Part shown: positions 45,603 through 58,000 of the stretch, piece after piece
Position numbering within the stretch: the stretch's first letter is position 1
Layout: each line of letters starts with the position of its first letter
Assembly (NCBI GenBank): GCA_030737875.1
Contig: CM060909.1
Location: 32,043,159-32,107,158, forward strand
Length of the DNA stretch: 64,000 bases
Direction of reading: 5' to 3'
Source of the DNA: Allium sativum
Lineage: Eukaryota > Streptophyta > Magnoliopsida > Asparagales > Amaryllidaceae
Translations under genes and position numbers: made by a program
The notes under the pieces: model-generated
Seen by the model: only the letters and a program-made list of their open reading frames with translations
Told to the model about the DNA's origin: nothing
The model's database searches: none

Positions 45603-47142
45603 TGTTTTTTTTTTTTTTTACAAATGCTTTGATTCTATAATCATTTTCTCTCATGAAATTCTCTTCCTTTTATATATAAAATCTATTGATTTTATATAAA
45701 TAATTTATTTTCAAAATAAACTTTGAAAATCCCTTTTCACTTTCTAGTATCACTTATGGTATAAAAATACCAAATCAAAAGGTTTAATCATCATCCAAAC
45801 ACACAGGTTCAACAACAGATGATATAACACATCATATATCAGAATATATGAAAAACGGTAAATAAATGTTGAGGAATCCAGTTGGATTCCTCCGACCTGT
45901 TTCCCTGCATCCACAGATGTTACACAATATAATTCACATCAATTTCATTTCAATATGAGGTATTCTGATAAACAAAATCAACATCGGTTAACGATATATA
46001 TAACTATATCGGTATTTTCAATCAATTGACTAGCAGTTCAACCAAACAATCAACACTCAGCAATTCAACCAATAATTATCAGTTCTAAAAATACTTTATA
46101 AAAATATAAAGTGCTCAGAGTTAGTGAGATTTACTCACCTTGGACGGTTTATCGTTGAATAACGATAATCGGTCATTGATTTGGTTCAGACGTTAAATTT
46201 CATCATAAATCCAAACGAGCTCCAATCCACTTGCGGTCAGTTCTATTGCGTAGTGCTCGTCCATACGATCCCAACGGATCCTGTTTCGTTAAATTTCGTT
46301 AATGTATGCAAAAGTTATGCTATTTACAATATTTACCTAATTTAAATGAATATATATTTAATTAAATTAATTAAATTATTTTTATCTTAATTAATTTCTA
46401 ATTGCGTTATTAGCCAAATTACCTTCCCTGCCCTTCTAAAAAATCATACTTTTCCATCTCTAGCCATATCCAATTTTTTTTTAAAATTGAAAAACCATTT
46501 TAATATTAATTAAATTTAATTTTCAAATAAAATATTTAAAAATATTCATTTAATTATAACTTAAAATTTTTAACCCGGATCAAAAATCTGCTTCCACTCA
46601 TTTTAAAGTATTTTCCGATAAGAATCCAACGGTCCTTGTTTCGTGGAAATCCGACTTGTTTTGAAAAAGTTATAAGCTTTTAAAGTTTATGGTTAAAAAT
46701 TACGAAAATGCCCCTGGTCTGTTTTAAATTCAAATTAAATTCAAATTAAATTTTAAATTAAAATTTAAATTAATCATCCCATCCATCGGATCAGTTAGGG
46801 ATAGCCAGGGAGAGCAGGAAACTATATTTTCCAAACTCAAGCCTTAGACACTATCCTCTCTGTCACCCTTAGAATGTTCTGATATTTATTTTTACAAATT
46901 CTATTTTAATTATAATATATATATATTTATATATTACACAAATAAATAAATAAATAAATATTATTTAAAAACTTACCCCGCGAAGCCCAAGCCTCTGCCT
47001 AAGAGTCCCTAGCTCCCCGTCTTGCCCTCCTTTCTCCCTTCCTTCCCTTTTCCCTATTTCCTAATATTTTATTATTATTTCTGCCATTGCCAAAACTTGA
47101 AAGAGGAGGAGGAGGAGTGAGTTTAAAATGAAGGGGGGGGGG

Positions 47143-47152
47143 CTATTTATAG
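47143..47152 (-). promoter_or_regulatory. TATA box of the family 1 LTR (3' LTR copy)
   Basis: CTATAAATAG on the minus strand, about 0.94 kb into the LTR. Downstream are a C run, a CTCC-rich patch and a GC-rich leader ending GCGGGGTAAGTTTTT near 46965. The active copy in the 5' LTR is at 54633-54642. Confidence 0.65.
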
Positions 47153-48089
47153 CCGAAGGAGTCACATGGATTGCTGAGGTGGCGCGAATTGGATGGCTAG
47201 GATTAATCCTTAAATTTATTAAATTATAAATAAATTTAATAATTTATGAATAGTAAAGTGTGTTTTCTCAACCCTATTCGGACGTTAATTTGACTTACTT
47301 ATTGATACCTTATCCAAAATCTTTTTCAACCATGTTGTTCAATTTTTCTTGCTCTTCAATAATATATAAAAATATTTAAATTTTGAATTCGTTTGAACTT
47401 TCAAATAATTTAAATTCAAATTCAAAATAGTGTTTTGTGTTAGTTTCAACACCTTCCGGTCTCATGTTGGAGTATCAAACGATAACGGTTTTCAGAAATT
47501 CTTCCACCATCTGGTCCGGTTTTTAACGTACTTCAATCCTATGTATTCAAATCAAAAATCGGAGTTTGTTTAGATTTTCAAATAATTTATTTGAATTTTG
47601 TTTCCTTAATAACTTTCTATATCCGTTATAGGATTTTCCCAGATTTCATATATAGCTAATATCCTATGTTTAGAATTTTCCCGGATAGGTCTCAGGTTCC
47701 AGTTTTGCCGTTAGCATTAGCAAATTCCAATTACCGTCAAAATTTAGTTCAAATTTTGGCCTTTTATTTTTTCTTTTCCACATACGGATGCCATTTTTGA
47801 CGTAACTTGGTTGGTTACCTAATTTCATCATTTCAGATTTAATGAAACTGATTTCATCGAAATCCGAGTTCGTTAGCTACTACTTCCTTTGTAAACGTAC
47901 TATTTTTAAATTAAAAATTTATCCTTTTATACTGCCAGTTCACACTGTATTGCAGATCCACTAAATTTCTACCATTTCGGAATAAAATAAAATATTCAAA
48001 ATTATTGAAATTAAACCATTTAAAATTCCAAAACAATAAAACATTTTTAAATATTAAACTAAATGGTCAAAAATATCTGGGCCGTTACA

Positions 48090-49593
48090 TTCTTTCCCCC
48101 TTAAAATAATTTCCTCCTCGAAATTGCTAAGGTAGAAAAATGAACTTTATAACTAGGTTAAAATTATTTATTTACTCCGGTTTCACTAAACCAATTAATT
48201 CTAATTAATTTATTAATTTATTTCTATAAACGAAAATTTTCAAAAATTCTGAAAATTTTCTAACACTCGAAATTTCTGAAAAATTTCGCCAGCACCTCCT
48301 TTGTACTGGTCAATAGCTCAAACTCCAACTCGCCTCCCTAGGCCTTCTTCAACCCAAAAGAAAATCAAACAGCCAAGTGGCTTGCTCAACAGGTTCATAA
48401 ATCTCATCAAACTCATATGAATATATACGTGTACCTTTTTGTCGACATTTAATTCTGCTATCAATTTAGCATATACCACTATCATCCCAATCAAACTCCC
48501 AATCACTTTTATCTTCAACACGACCATCCGCTTATAACCAAGCCAAATTTTAATAAAACTGCAATTCCAATCTCAATTCAAATTTCTTGCTCGACCATCC
48601 ATTTCTATCTCAGATTATCTCTAATCCAGTCCAATTCTACTTGGTACCATTCTATTTCAATTCTACTCAATTTTCACTGAACTGCCTTCAATTCAATTTC
48701 AAATTTGCTTTCACAACTTTCTATTTAATTTGTGTTTATTTCAAACAATCTTACCTGGGAGTTTCAAATAGCTTTGTCTTTTCCAAAAATCAAATATCCC
48801 TTTGGGATATCAAAACAACTCGGTTTCTCAAAACAATTCAAAAACAAAATCTTTGGTAGTAATCCGTCACTTGCAAACTCGAAAATGAGCACCGATGATG
48901 TCCGGATCAACATCGGAATTTATTTTCCAGCTATCGAAGTGAGTTCAATACTATAGCACTTTCAAAACCCATTTTTAAACATTGTCATTTTGAAATTCAT
49001 TTCAAAATATCCCTTTTCAATGCTTGTAACAAATTTAAAATCTCCCAGGATTTTAAAATTCACATATATTCAATTTAACTCCATTTACAACGCTTATTCA
49101 AATTTTAGCAATTTTAATTCCAATTCTGAACTTAAATTCAGATTTAATTCATCTGATTTCATATATTTCACTTATATGAATTTTGATTTGTTATTTACAT
49201 AACCATTTCACATTTTTTGATCTTATTCGATTATAATCACAACCAACACATTCAATATACTATAATAATTTCAAATATCTATACTTTGCTTATATCAAAA
49301 TATAATTTGGGTGAAATTATTTCATTCACCCTTTTTCAAAACATACTGTGTCGGTTCATCGTATTCAAGCGTTTAGAAACCCCTATCGATATAGTGGATC
49401 AAACTGATCGACCAGAATTCATAAACAACTCAACCAATAAATCTCCACAATATAAAATCATTTTATATCAAATAACAAATACGTTCACTCGTATATATAC
49501 ACTCAAACTCAGTCTAGGGTATTACTAACCCCATCTCTACTGAATCACGCCACAGAGCCAAGGTAATACTTAACCTTCAGCTCTGATACCAAC
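48090..49593 (-). other. Non-coding centre of the family 1 element
   Basis: 1504 bp, AT-rich. The longest frames (103 codons or fewer) are on mixed strands and show no retroviral-type domain. It begins (minus strand) with the primer site and a sequence resembling the family 2 centre: AGAGC...GTTAAG...GCTCTG, then GAGATGGGGTTAGTAAT-like motifs. It ends with the pre-tract motif and the polypurine tract at 48090-48103. Confidence 0.85.
49580..49591 (-). promoter_or_regulatory. Primer binding site, initiator-Met tRNA
   Basis: TGGTATCAGAGC on the minus strand, a perfect 12-base match to the plant initiator-Met primer site, two bases from the 5' LTR. It fixes the element's orientation. Confidence 0.95.
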
Positions 49594-49974
49594 TGTAACG
49601 ACCCGGGAAAAAACGACCTTGGTTATCCGATATATAACACCTATCGAACAATCAAAAGTCGAAATTACCGGATAGTCCAAGAAAGAAATTAGAGGGTGAG
49701 GATAGATAAGATAGAAAATTAGAACAGAAGAAGAAGAAGAACACAACAACATCAGAGTAACACGAATCTCACAGCGGAACGAATAAAATATAATAGACAA
49801 CATATCTTGAAATCAAAGTAGTATATGTATATCATACCATTATCAGAGTACAACACTTTTATCACAGCGGAATAATCAATAGCTAGAAAAATCTTGAAGC
49901 CTCCTGCTCCAAGCTCTTCAAGCATACCTGTAAATCCTGACTACTTGACTGGCCGTACAAATTTGGGCACCCAA

Positions 49975-50135
49975 GAGTTTAGGGAAAACAAAACAAAATA
50001 AAACTCTGGGTCAGTCATGGGACTGGTGTGAGTAAACTCCAATCATTTGGTTTAACTTTTCAAAATCCTTTTCAAAAGAAAAGATAATCGTAAGACCAAT
50101 CCACTCATAAATACGGATGGCTTTTACCTTACGAT
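49975..50135 (-). promoter_or_regulatory. Conserved multi-hairpin module, family 1 (5' LTR copy)
   Basis: GAGTTT/AAACTC at 49975-49980 and 50001-50006, CAGTC/GACTG at 50012-50025, and ATCGTAAG/CTTACGAT at 50087-50094 and 50128-50135. The TGCCC/GGGCA stem is damaged here (TGGCC near 49950) but perfect in the 3' LTR. Confidence 0.7.
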
Positions 50136-53100
50136 AACCCAAAACACTTTGGAAATCATATATTATCTGATATTATAATAATGTCTAATCACAGGTAATT
50201 AAAATCTAGTAGAACGCTTGCATCTCACGCTCTACATATATAATATACAATCAAACTCGCAGGAACTTATTGGAGATTGGATTCCAACTTAACAAGGTAT
50301 GGGACCACCTTCCGAACGTGTATCTCTAGAGGCAAATACACTGGGTTCAACAAGAACATCTTGCCACCCGGCCCACACATGACCGACCACTCATTTCGCT
50401 TGAGTGTATCGAATGTATATCACCAACGGTTGGGATCAGCAACCGTCTCCCGATAAGGGACAGCATCGATAGATTTAAGAACAAAAGGAATTTCTCTAGA
50501 TAGGTGATCATACATCCTAATGGGTGCGACCCACATAGCCATGCTGCCTGCCCGATTTTTTTCATTTCCCGGTGGATGAGGCTTGAGGTCATAACGTATC
50601 TTTTGACAGATTCCACCTCCATTACTTTGAATGCCACATCGTCATACCCGCCAAATCACAAATTGATTTCACCAAAATACCACGGGTATACAGCTAAGAG
50701 AAACGAATTCCTCCGCCACCAAAGTAAGTACGTTTGAAGAGATCAACTTACGCGATCCTTTGAATATACTCTGTCAGACATTCGTCCATTCACGTTTGTC
50801 CTGGGACTGGACAAACCGAAGGCACTATTCTGTAAATAGGATAGCCCTTGCATAACTCCGTCTTCAATATATTCAGCATACTTGATTCGCAACGCTTATG
50901 CCAATACGGAGTGGTTCACTGGATAATAATCCGACCGGTCTCTCCATATTAACAACGTTAAAATGGTCAAAACTTTGATAGTCGGTGATTTAACTATCAA
51001 TTAAAAACATGTCGGTGTGCAAACAACGATATTATTTTCAGATGGAAATTCTATCGATCAATCATCATTCATCATCAAATTATCATAAATTTACCCTTTT
51101 CCTTATTCTTGTTTTCCTATATTTCTTATTTACTATATTTAGAAAATATACGTTATTAACAATGGAAAACAATTCCATTTCTCATTTTCTATATTCAGAA
51201 AACATTTCTGATTTTCATTTGGAAGACATTTCCAAATCTCCTTCATTGGGTTTAAACTGATGTTTGAATAAACATCGCTATGCCAACACCAACCATTTCG
51301 CTCATTAACTAAATTCACTTAACCCCTTTCACTCTCGAACCTTATCCACTTCTTAGTTAAAAACAAAGTCAATCTAGTTGGGGTATAATTACCTCTCAGA
51401 CCTTAACTGAACAACATTTCTAACTTCGAAATAGACAAAGTTCAAACATTACTCTTTAAGAAACTTCCTTGCGAACTCTCGGATTCTATTTATGAATCCA
51501 CTTCCTTTACTGAATCATTTGATTATAACTGTAAATGTTATAATTCCATGCTTTCAAAATATGTTAACTTAAATATATTTCCATATCTTAATTTGGATAA
51601 ATAAACAACCAACTACTTTATTAACAGATAATTAAAACTTGATTTGAAATGGAAAGTAAACATTACTTCCCTTGATTCGATATAATCGAATTTCCATGTA
51701 TGATTCACTCTCGAATAATCACTATCCGATAATTCTCTTTCGAATAAATTATATTCGATTCCCCTGTTCGAATAACTAATATTCGATAATCCTTTTCTTC
51801 GAATAACTAATATTCGAAAAATCTCACTTCGAATAAACCATATTCGATAATTCTCTCCTTCGAATAACTATATTCGATTTAACACACTTCGAACGAACTA
51901 TATTCGATTACTCTTCTCGAATAAACTATATTCGATAACTCTACTTCGAATAGGTGATATTCGATAAATTCCCTTTTTGACTAACCCTACTTAATTTACT
52001 AATACTCGACTAACTCGACTTAATCAATTTCTATTGATTAATTACTATTTGATTTAACACCATTTGCTTGACTCTTGATCGCAGCGATCACAATGGTTAC
52101 GCCTGATTCCCTCAGGAAACATCCGACCGCCGTAGGCTATCTGCAGCCCTGCGAATTACGCTAGCAGTCGTGCTAAATGGAAATTCATCCTTAAATAACT
52201 TTGTCTACTTTTAACTCTATCTCGAATAATTAGATTCGTTCAATTCTAATTGAATAACTAATATTCAATTAACCCTTGTTCGATTACTATATTTGAATAA
52301 CTCTAGTTCGATTTGACTCAAAACGATTAACTCTAACTGATTAACTCTAACTGGTTAATTCTAACTGAACAACTCTAACTGGATAACTCTAACTGAATAA
52401 CTCTAACTGGTTAACTCTAACTAACTAACTCTAACCGTTTAACTTTACGGTTTAATTCTGACAGTTTAACTTCAACGGTTTAACTCTAACAGTTTAACTC
52501 CAACTGTTTAACTCTAACAGTTTAACTCCAACTGTTTAACTCTAACAGTTTAACTCCAACTGTTTAACTCTAACAGTTTAACTCCAACTGTTTAACTCTA
52601 ACAGTTTAACTCCAACTGTTTAACTCTAGTTGATTAACTCTTTTGAATTAATCCCTTGGACTTTTCTCTTTTGAATAATTCCTTTGGAATAATTCCTTTG
52701 AATTACTTCCCTTGAATAGATTCTTTTTCTATTCGTTTACTCAACAAATAACTATTCTCTTTTCGCTTCTATTTATTTAACAAATAAATATTCCCTTTAA
52801 CTTTTCTATTTATTCAACAAATAAATATTTCTTTTAACTTTTCTATTTATTTAACAAATAAGTACTTCTGTCAACTTTTCTTTATTCCCTACATGAATAT
52901 TCCCTTTTCAATTCCATTTGTAAATACTTTTACGAATGTTTCCCTTTTTATTTCTATTTGTAATCGTTTCACAAATATTTCCCTTCTATTTGATTTCACC
53001 AATATTTTCCCTTCTATTTGATTTCACCTATATTTCCCTTCTATTTGATTTCACCAATATTTTCCCTTCTATTTGATTTCACCAATATTGTTTTTTTTTT

Positions 53101-54632
53101 TTTTTTTTTTACAAATGCTTTGATTCTATAATCATTTTCTCTCATGAAATTCTCTTCCTTTTATATATAAAATCTATTGATTTTATATAAATAATTTATT
53201 TTCAAAATAAACTTTGAAAATCCCTTTTCACTTTCTAGTATCACTTATGGTATAAAAATACCAAATCAAAAGGTTCAATCATCATCCAAACACACAGGTT
53301 CAACAACAGATGATATAACACATCATATATCAGAATATATGAAAAACGGTAAATAAATGTTGAGGAATCCAGTTGGATTCCTCCGACCTGTTTCCCTGCA
53401 TCCACAGATGTTACACAATATAATTCACATCAATTTCATTTCAATATGAGGTATTCTGATAAACAAAATCAACATCGGTTAACGATATATATAACTATAT
53501 CGGTATTTTCAATCAATTGACTAGCAGTTCAACCAAACAATCAACACTCAGCAATTCAACCAATAATTATCAGTTCTAAAAATACTTTATACAAATATAA
53601 AGTGCTCAGAGTTAGTGAGATTTACTCACCTTGGACGGTTTATCGTTGAATAACGATAATCGGTCATTGATTTGGTTCAGACGTTAAATTTCACCATAAA
53701 TCCAAACGAGCTCCAATCCACTTGCGGTCAGTTCCATTGCGTAGTGCTCGTCCATACGATCCCAACGGATCCTGTTTCGTTAAATTTCGTTAATGTATGC
53801 AAAAGTTATGCTATTTACAATATTTACCTAATTTAAATGGATATATATTTAATTAAATTAATTAAATTAATTTTATCTTAATTAATTTCTAATTGCGTTA
53901 TTAGCCAAATTACCTTCCCTGCCCTTCTAAAAAATCATACTTTTCCATCTCTAGCCATATCCAAATTTTTTTTAAAATTGAAAAACCATTTTAATATTAA
54001 TTAAATTTAATTTTCAAATAAAATGTTTAAAAATATTCATTTAATTATAACTTAAAATTTTTAACCCGGATCAAAAATCTGCTTCCACTCATTTTAAATT
54101 ATTTTCCGATAAGAATCCAACGGTCCTTGTTTTGTGGAAATCCGACTTGTTTTGAAAAAGTTATAAGCTTTTAAAATTTATGGTTAAAAATTACGAAAAT
54201 GCCCCTGGTCTATTTTAAATTCAAATTAAATTCAAATTAAATTTTAAATTAAAATTTAAATTAATCATCCCATCCGTCGGATCAGTTAGGGATAGCCAGG
54301 GAGAGCAGGAAACTATATTTTCCAAACTCAAGCCTTAGACACTATCCTCTCTGTCACCCTTAGAATGTTCTGATATTTATTTTTACAAATTCTATTTTAA
54401 TTATAATATATATATATATATATATTACGCAAATAAATAAATAAATAAATATTATTTAAAAACTTACCCCGCGAAGCCCAAGCCTCTGCCTAAGAGTCCC
54501 TAGCTCCCCGTCTTGCCCTCTTTTCTCCCTTCCTTCCCTTTTCCCTATTTCCTAATATTTTATTATTAATTCTGCCATTGCCAAAGCTTGAAAGAGGAGG
54601 AGGAGGAGTGAGTTTAAAATGAAGTGGGGGGG

Positions 54633-54642
54633 CTATTTATAG
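54633..54642 (-). promoter_or_regulatory. TATA box of the family 1 element (5' LTR)
   Basis: CTATAAATAG on the minus strand, about 0.95 kb from the LTR start. If used, about 5 kb of LTR would be transcribed before the centre. Confidence 0.65.
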
Positions 54643-55593
54643 TCGAAGGAGTCACATGGATTGCTGAGGTGGCGCGAATCCAACGGTCGAAAATGGATGG
54701 CTAGGATTAATCCTTAAATTTATTAAATTATAAATAAATTTAATAATTTATGAATAGTAAAGTGTGTTTTCTCAACCCTATTCGGACGTTAATTTGACTT
54801 ACTTATTGATACCTTATCCAAAATCTTTTTCAACCATGTTGTTCAATTTTTCTTGCTCTTCAATAATATATAAAAATATTTAAATTTTGAATTCGTTTGA
54901 ACTTTCAAATAATTTAAATTCAAATTCAAAATAGTGTTTTGTGTTAGTTTCAACACCTTCCGGTCTCATGTTGGAGTATCAAACGATAACGGTTTTCAGA
55001 AATTCTTCCACCATCTGGTCCGGTTTTTAACGTACTTCAATCCTATGTATTCAAATCAAAAATCGGAGTTTGTTTAGATTTTCAAATAATTTATTTGAAT
55101 TTTGTTTCCTTAATAACTTTCTATATCCGTTATAGGATTTTCCCAGATTTCATATATAGCTAATATCCTATGTTTAGAATTTTCCCGGATAGGTCTCAGG
55201 TTCCAGTTTTGCCGTTAGCATTAGCAAATTCCAATTACCGTCAAAATTTAGTTCAAATTTTGGCCTTTTATTTTTTCTTTTCCACATACGGATGCCATTT
55301 TTGACGTAACTTGGTTGGTTACCTAATTTCATCATTTCAGATTTAATGAAACTGATTTCATCGAAATCCGAGTTCGTTAGCTACTACTTCCTTTGTAAAC
55401 GTACTATTTTTAAATTAAAAATTTATCCTTTTATACTGCCAGTTCACACTATATTGCAGATCCACTAAATTTCTACCATTTCGGAATAAAATAAAATATT
55501 CAAAATTATTGAAATTAAACCATTTAAAATTCCAAAACAATAAAACATTTTTAAATATTAAACTAAATGGTCAAAAATATCTGGGCCGTTACA

Positions 55594-55598
55594 TCATA
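55594..55598. repeat. Target-site duplication TCATA (right copy)
   Basis: Matches 42129-42133; the copia reading VNETK... follows. Confidence 0.92.
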
Positions 55599-56470
55599 TG
55601 TGAATGAAACTAAGAACTTTCTATCTTCAAAATTTGATATTAAAGATCGAGGAGAGGGTAATGTAATTTTAGGAATTAAAATCATTAGGAAATGGTGGAG
55701 TTATTACTAACCCTGTCTCATTACTTTGAGAAGTTCATATAGAAGTATGGTCATTATGATGACAAATCAGCACCAACTCCTTTAGATCCAAGTATTAAGT
55801 CAGAAAAGAACTCTAGACGTACCATTTCTCAACTAGATTATTCTAGTGTTATCGGGAGTTTATGTATGCTATGCATTGCACTAGACCCGACATCGCACAT
55901 GCTATAAGTTTATTGTGTTGATTTACGAGTAACCCAGGTTTCGAACACTAGAAAGTAATTTCCAGAGTTTTAGTTTATTTGAAGGGAACCATAAACTATG
56001 GTTTATCTTATAAAGGATATCCTACTGTAGTAGAAGGATATAGTGATGCAACCTGGAACAATGTAGAATCCAAATCCAAGTCTACGACTGGATGGATATT
56101 TACATTAGGAGGCATTGCTGTATCTTGGGCTTCCAAGAAGCAGACCTGTATATATGATTCAACCATGTTATCAGAATTGATTGCATTAGCAGATGCATGT
56201 AAGGAAGCGGAATGGCTTAGGAATTTGTTAATGGAAATCCCATTATGGGAGAAGCCATCTCCAGCAATCTTGATTAACTGTGATAATCAATCAATGATAT
56301 ATAATGTCTCCAATAAAACATATAATGGAAAGTCTAGACATGTGAGTCTAAGACATCAAATGGTAAGACAGTTACTCAAAAGAGGAGTCATAACTGTTGA
56401 CTACATAGAAAGGAAAAAAACTTGGCTGACCCACTTACAAAAAGTCTTCCAAAGGCTATGGTTTCTATAA
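55599..56470 (+). pseudogene. copia reverse transcriptase end and RNase H (unit B)
   Basis: After the insertion the copia sequence resumes with TGTGAATGAAACTAAGAAC (VNETKN). Shifts near 55690, 55735 and 55860 break the connection domain. From 55979 a 163-codon frame covers RNase H with Asp23 (YSDATW), Glu66 (SELIALADACKEAEWL) and Asp102 (NCDNQ), so all three catalytic acids are present. KSRHVSLRHQMVRQLLKRGV follows. A frameshift near 56415 replaces the usual DPLTKGLPKAM end, and the stop falls at 56470. Confidence 0.85.
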
Positions 56471-57106
56471 AGTCAAAAGAAATGGGACTAAGGTCGGTGA
56501 ATGAAAATTGATCATCCTTAATAGAAACCCAACTCGTGTCTTGAAAAGGATAGACAAAGTTCAATGGGTACCAACAAGTTAAGAGTATGATTATGGAACA
56601 CTGAATCAATAATCCTATAATGTTTATTGTTGGATTCTGTATGAACAAAGGATGGATAAATATCCTTAATAAGTCTAGAAAACTTAAAAGGTGTATCACA
56701 GAAACACCTTAAGAGACTTACCTATATGAGTATGGAAATCAGGCCCTTTCCTACGGAAGTAAGACTTCTTTCTAAAGAAGACTCATGAACCAGGATTAAA
56801 GCACATGGCCATTGATATGTTGAGAAATACAGAACATTCTAACTAAGGAAATTATCATTTGTGATTGTTCCGGTTTTATCATTATGGGATATTTGGTTCA
56901 AGATTCGTTCACCATAGAATCTCGATAGAACTTTGAATGGTTTACACTAAGTAAAGGTTCAAATCCAAAAGATTCCTTTTATTTATGTGTTATTTCCACG
57001 ATGATGCAAAACTTGATCTTAGAACTGCATAGGCTTGATCCCACTTGTGTATGTAGGAAGTCACACTAGTGATTCAGCCGTCCACTTTATTTATTTTATT
57101 TTGAAA
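56471..57106 (+). other. copia unit B 3' untranslated region
   Basis: Non-coding, colinear with unit A (20861-21174 plus 28702-28978 plus 38212-38236) and unit C (61886-62380). No ORF or RNA gene seen. Confidence 0.8.
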
Positions 57107-57118
57107 ATTAGGTGAGAT

Positions 57119-57976
57119 TGTTATAAAATTTTAAATTACTTTAGGGTTTGGTTTTTGAAAGGGGGTGTAAGAAGGAATGAGAATATGTCTTTGTCCCACA
57201 TTATGAAATAAACAAACACATGCCTTTATATATATAAAGGCTTGACATATCATATCAAAATAAATATGAGAAGGGAGAGATAAGGCAATGCATGAACATG
57301 ACATGTATATTGATATTTAAAAGGTCAAAAGATGGGTCTTGCACCTTGGGGCTCTTGGGGTCTCGTGATCAGTTGGGCCCCAGAATGCTGATGAGCTGGA
57401 CTGTTGTATTTTTGAATTACGACGTGCACATATGAATTCAAAACGCTTTGAAGCGTTGCAAATCTGAAGAAGCGCATCTGGTTGAATTCGAACAGAAATG
57501 ACTGTTGCAAATTAACAGTCGCATCGTTTGAACAAAAGACACCTCTCCGCTTCTATAAGTACCGACGGTCAGAAGCATTTCAAATTAACTTCTGCAATAT
57601 CTTCTTCTTCCTCTCGGAAACTGTGACGCCATTAAAGCGTCTCAAATGTTGTGTATTCGCAACGCCTACAGGGTGTTGCAAAATCCAGAATCGTCGCAGA
57701 TTTGAACCTCTACTTCTTCTCTTCACTCTTTCTTCTACTTGCATCATCAGAGAATAAATATATAGAGTGTTCTTGATCGGATCAAAGTCATACAAACTTT
57801 GAATCCGATTTCGTTGTTCCAAGGCTTTATTGAATCCTAAAAGTCAATAATTTGATAATCCTTTTGTATGTGGTAGGTTGAACTATTATCTAAAAGAATC
57901 TATCAAATAGATCCTTAAAGTCTTAAGTACGATAATATTCATCATCCAACAACCTCCAACTGCAAAATCCCTAACA
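57119..57976 (+). repeat. Ty1/copia LTR shared between units B and C
   Basis: 858 bp from TGTTATAAAATTT (after a polypurine tract) to CCCTAACA. TATA box TATATATATAAAGG at 57227-57240. It serves as 3' LTR of B and 5' LTR of C. The frames at 57325-57822 lie on both strands and are not coding. Confidence 0.85.
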
Positions 57977-58000
57977 AATTTTCCGACAATAATTTCAATC

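Larger units (their letters stand above)
42134..48089 (-). repeat. 3' LTR of the family 1 element
   Basis: Contains (plus-strand order) the hairpin module 42490-42675, a TCGAATA/TATTCGA hairpin array 44253-44506, a 28-bp minisatellite 45028-45135 (4 units), a TATTT-pyrimidine repeat 45489-45602, a T15 run, and a TATA box at 47143-47152. Short frames inside it, such as 42887-43177 and 43551-43802, recur in the other LTR and have no family match. Confidence 0.93.
42134..55593 (-). mobile_element. Non-autonomous LTR retrotransposon with 6-kb LTRs and a 1.5-kb centre (family 1)
   Basis: Minus-strand element. The 5' LTR is 49594-55593 (6000 bp), the centre 48090-49593 (1504 bp), the 3' LTR 42134-48089 (5956 bp), and the TSD TCATA. 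On its own strand the LTR runs TGTAACGGCCCAG...GGGTCGTTACA. Primer site TGGTATCAGAGC (49591 back to 49580) lies 2 bp from the 5' LTR. The tract AAGGGGGAAAGAA abuts the 3' LTR, preceded by TTTCGAGGAGGAAATT, a Tekay/Del-like motif. There is no gag or pol. LTRs are nearly identical (a few substitutions per kb by eye), making it the youngest insertion here. Confidence 0.94.
49594..55593 (-). repeat. 5' LTR of the family 1 element
   Basis: 6000 bp. Differences from the 3' LTR include a fifth minisatellite unit, T20 against T15, a 14-bp segment near 54681 (CCAACGGTCGAAAA) absent from the other copy, and a shorter G run beside the TATA box. Candidate promoter at 54633-54642 and donor-like GTAAGT at 54467 back to 54462. 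Confidence 0.93.
39124..57118 (+). mobile_element. Ty1/copia unit B (internal region, split by the 42134-55593 element)
   Basis: Domain order gag - protease - integrase - reverse transcriptase - RNase H, which defines Ty1/copia. With the 13.5-kb insertion and one TSD copy removed, the internal part is about 4.53 kb. Coding sequence carries several nonsense codons and frameshifts. The 3' untranslated region runs from about 56470 to 57106 and ends with the tract ATTAGGTGAGAT (57107-57118). Confidence 0.9.

Noticed and set aside
48318..49528. Several 69-103 codon ORFs in the centre of the family 1 element, considered as gag or pol remnants
   Set aside because: Mixed strands and frames, hydrophobic AT-biased composition, no zinc knuckle, DTG, YVDD or integrase motif.
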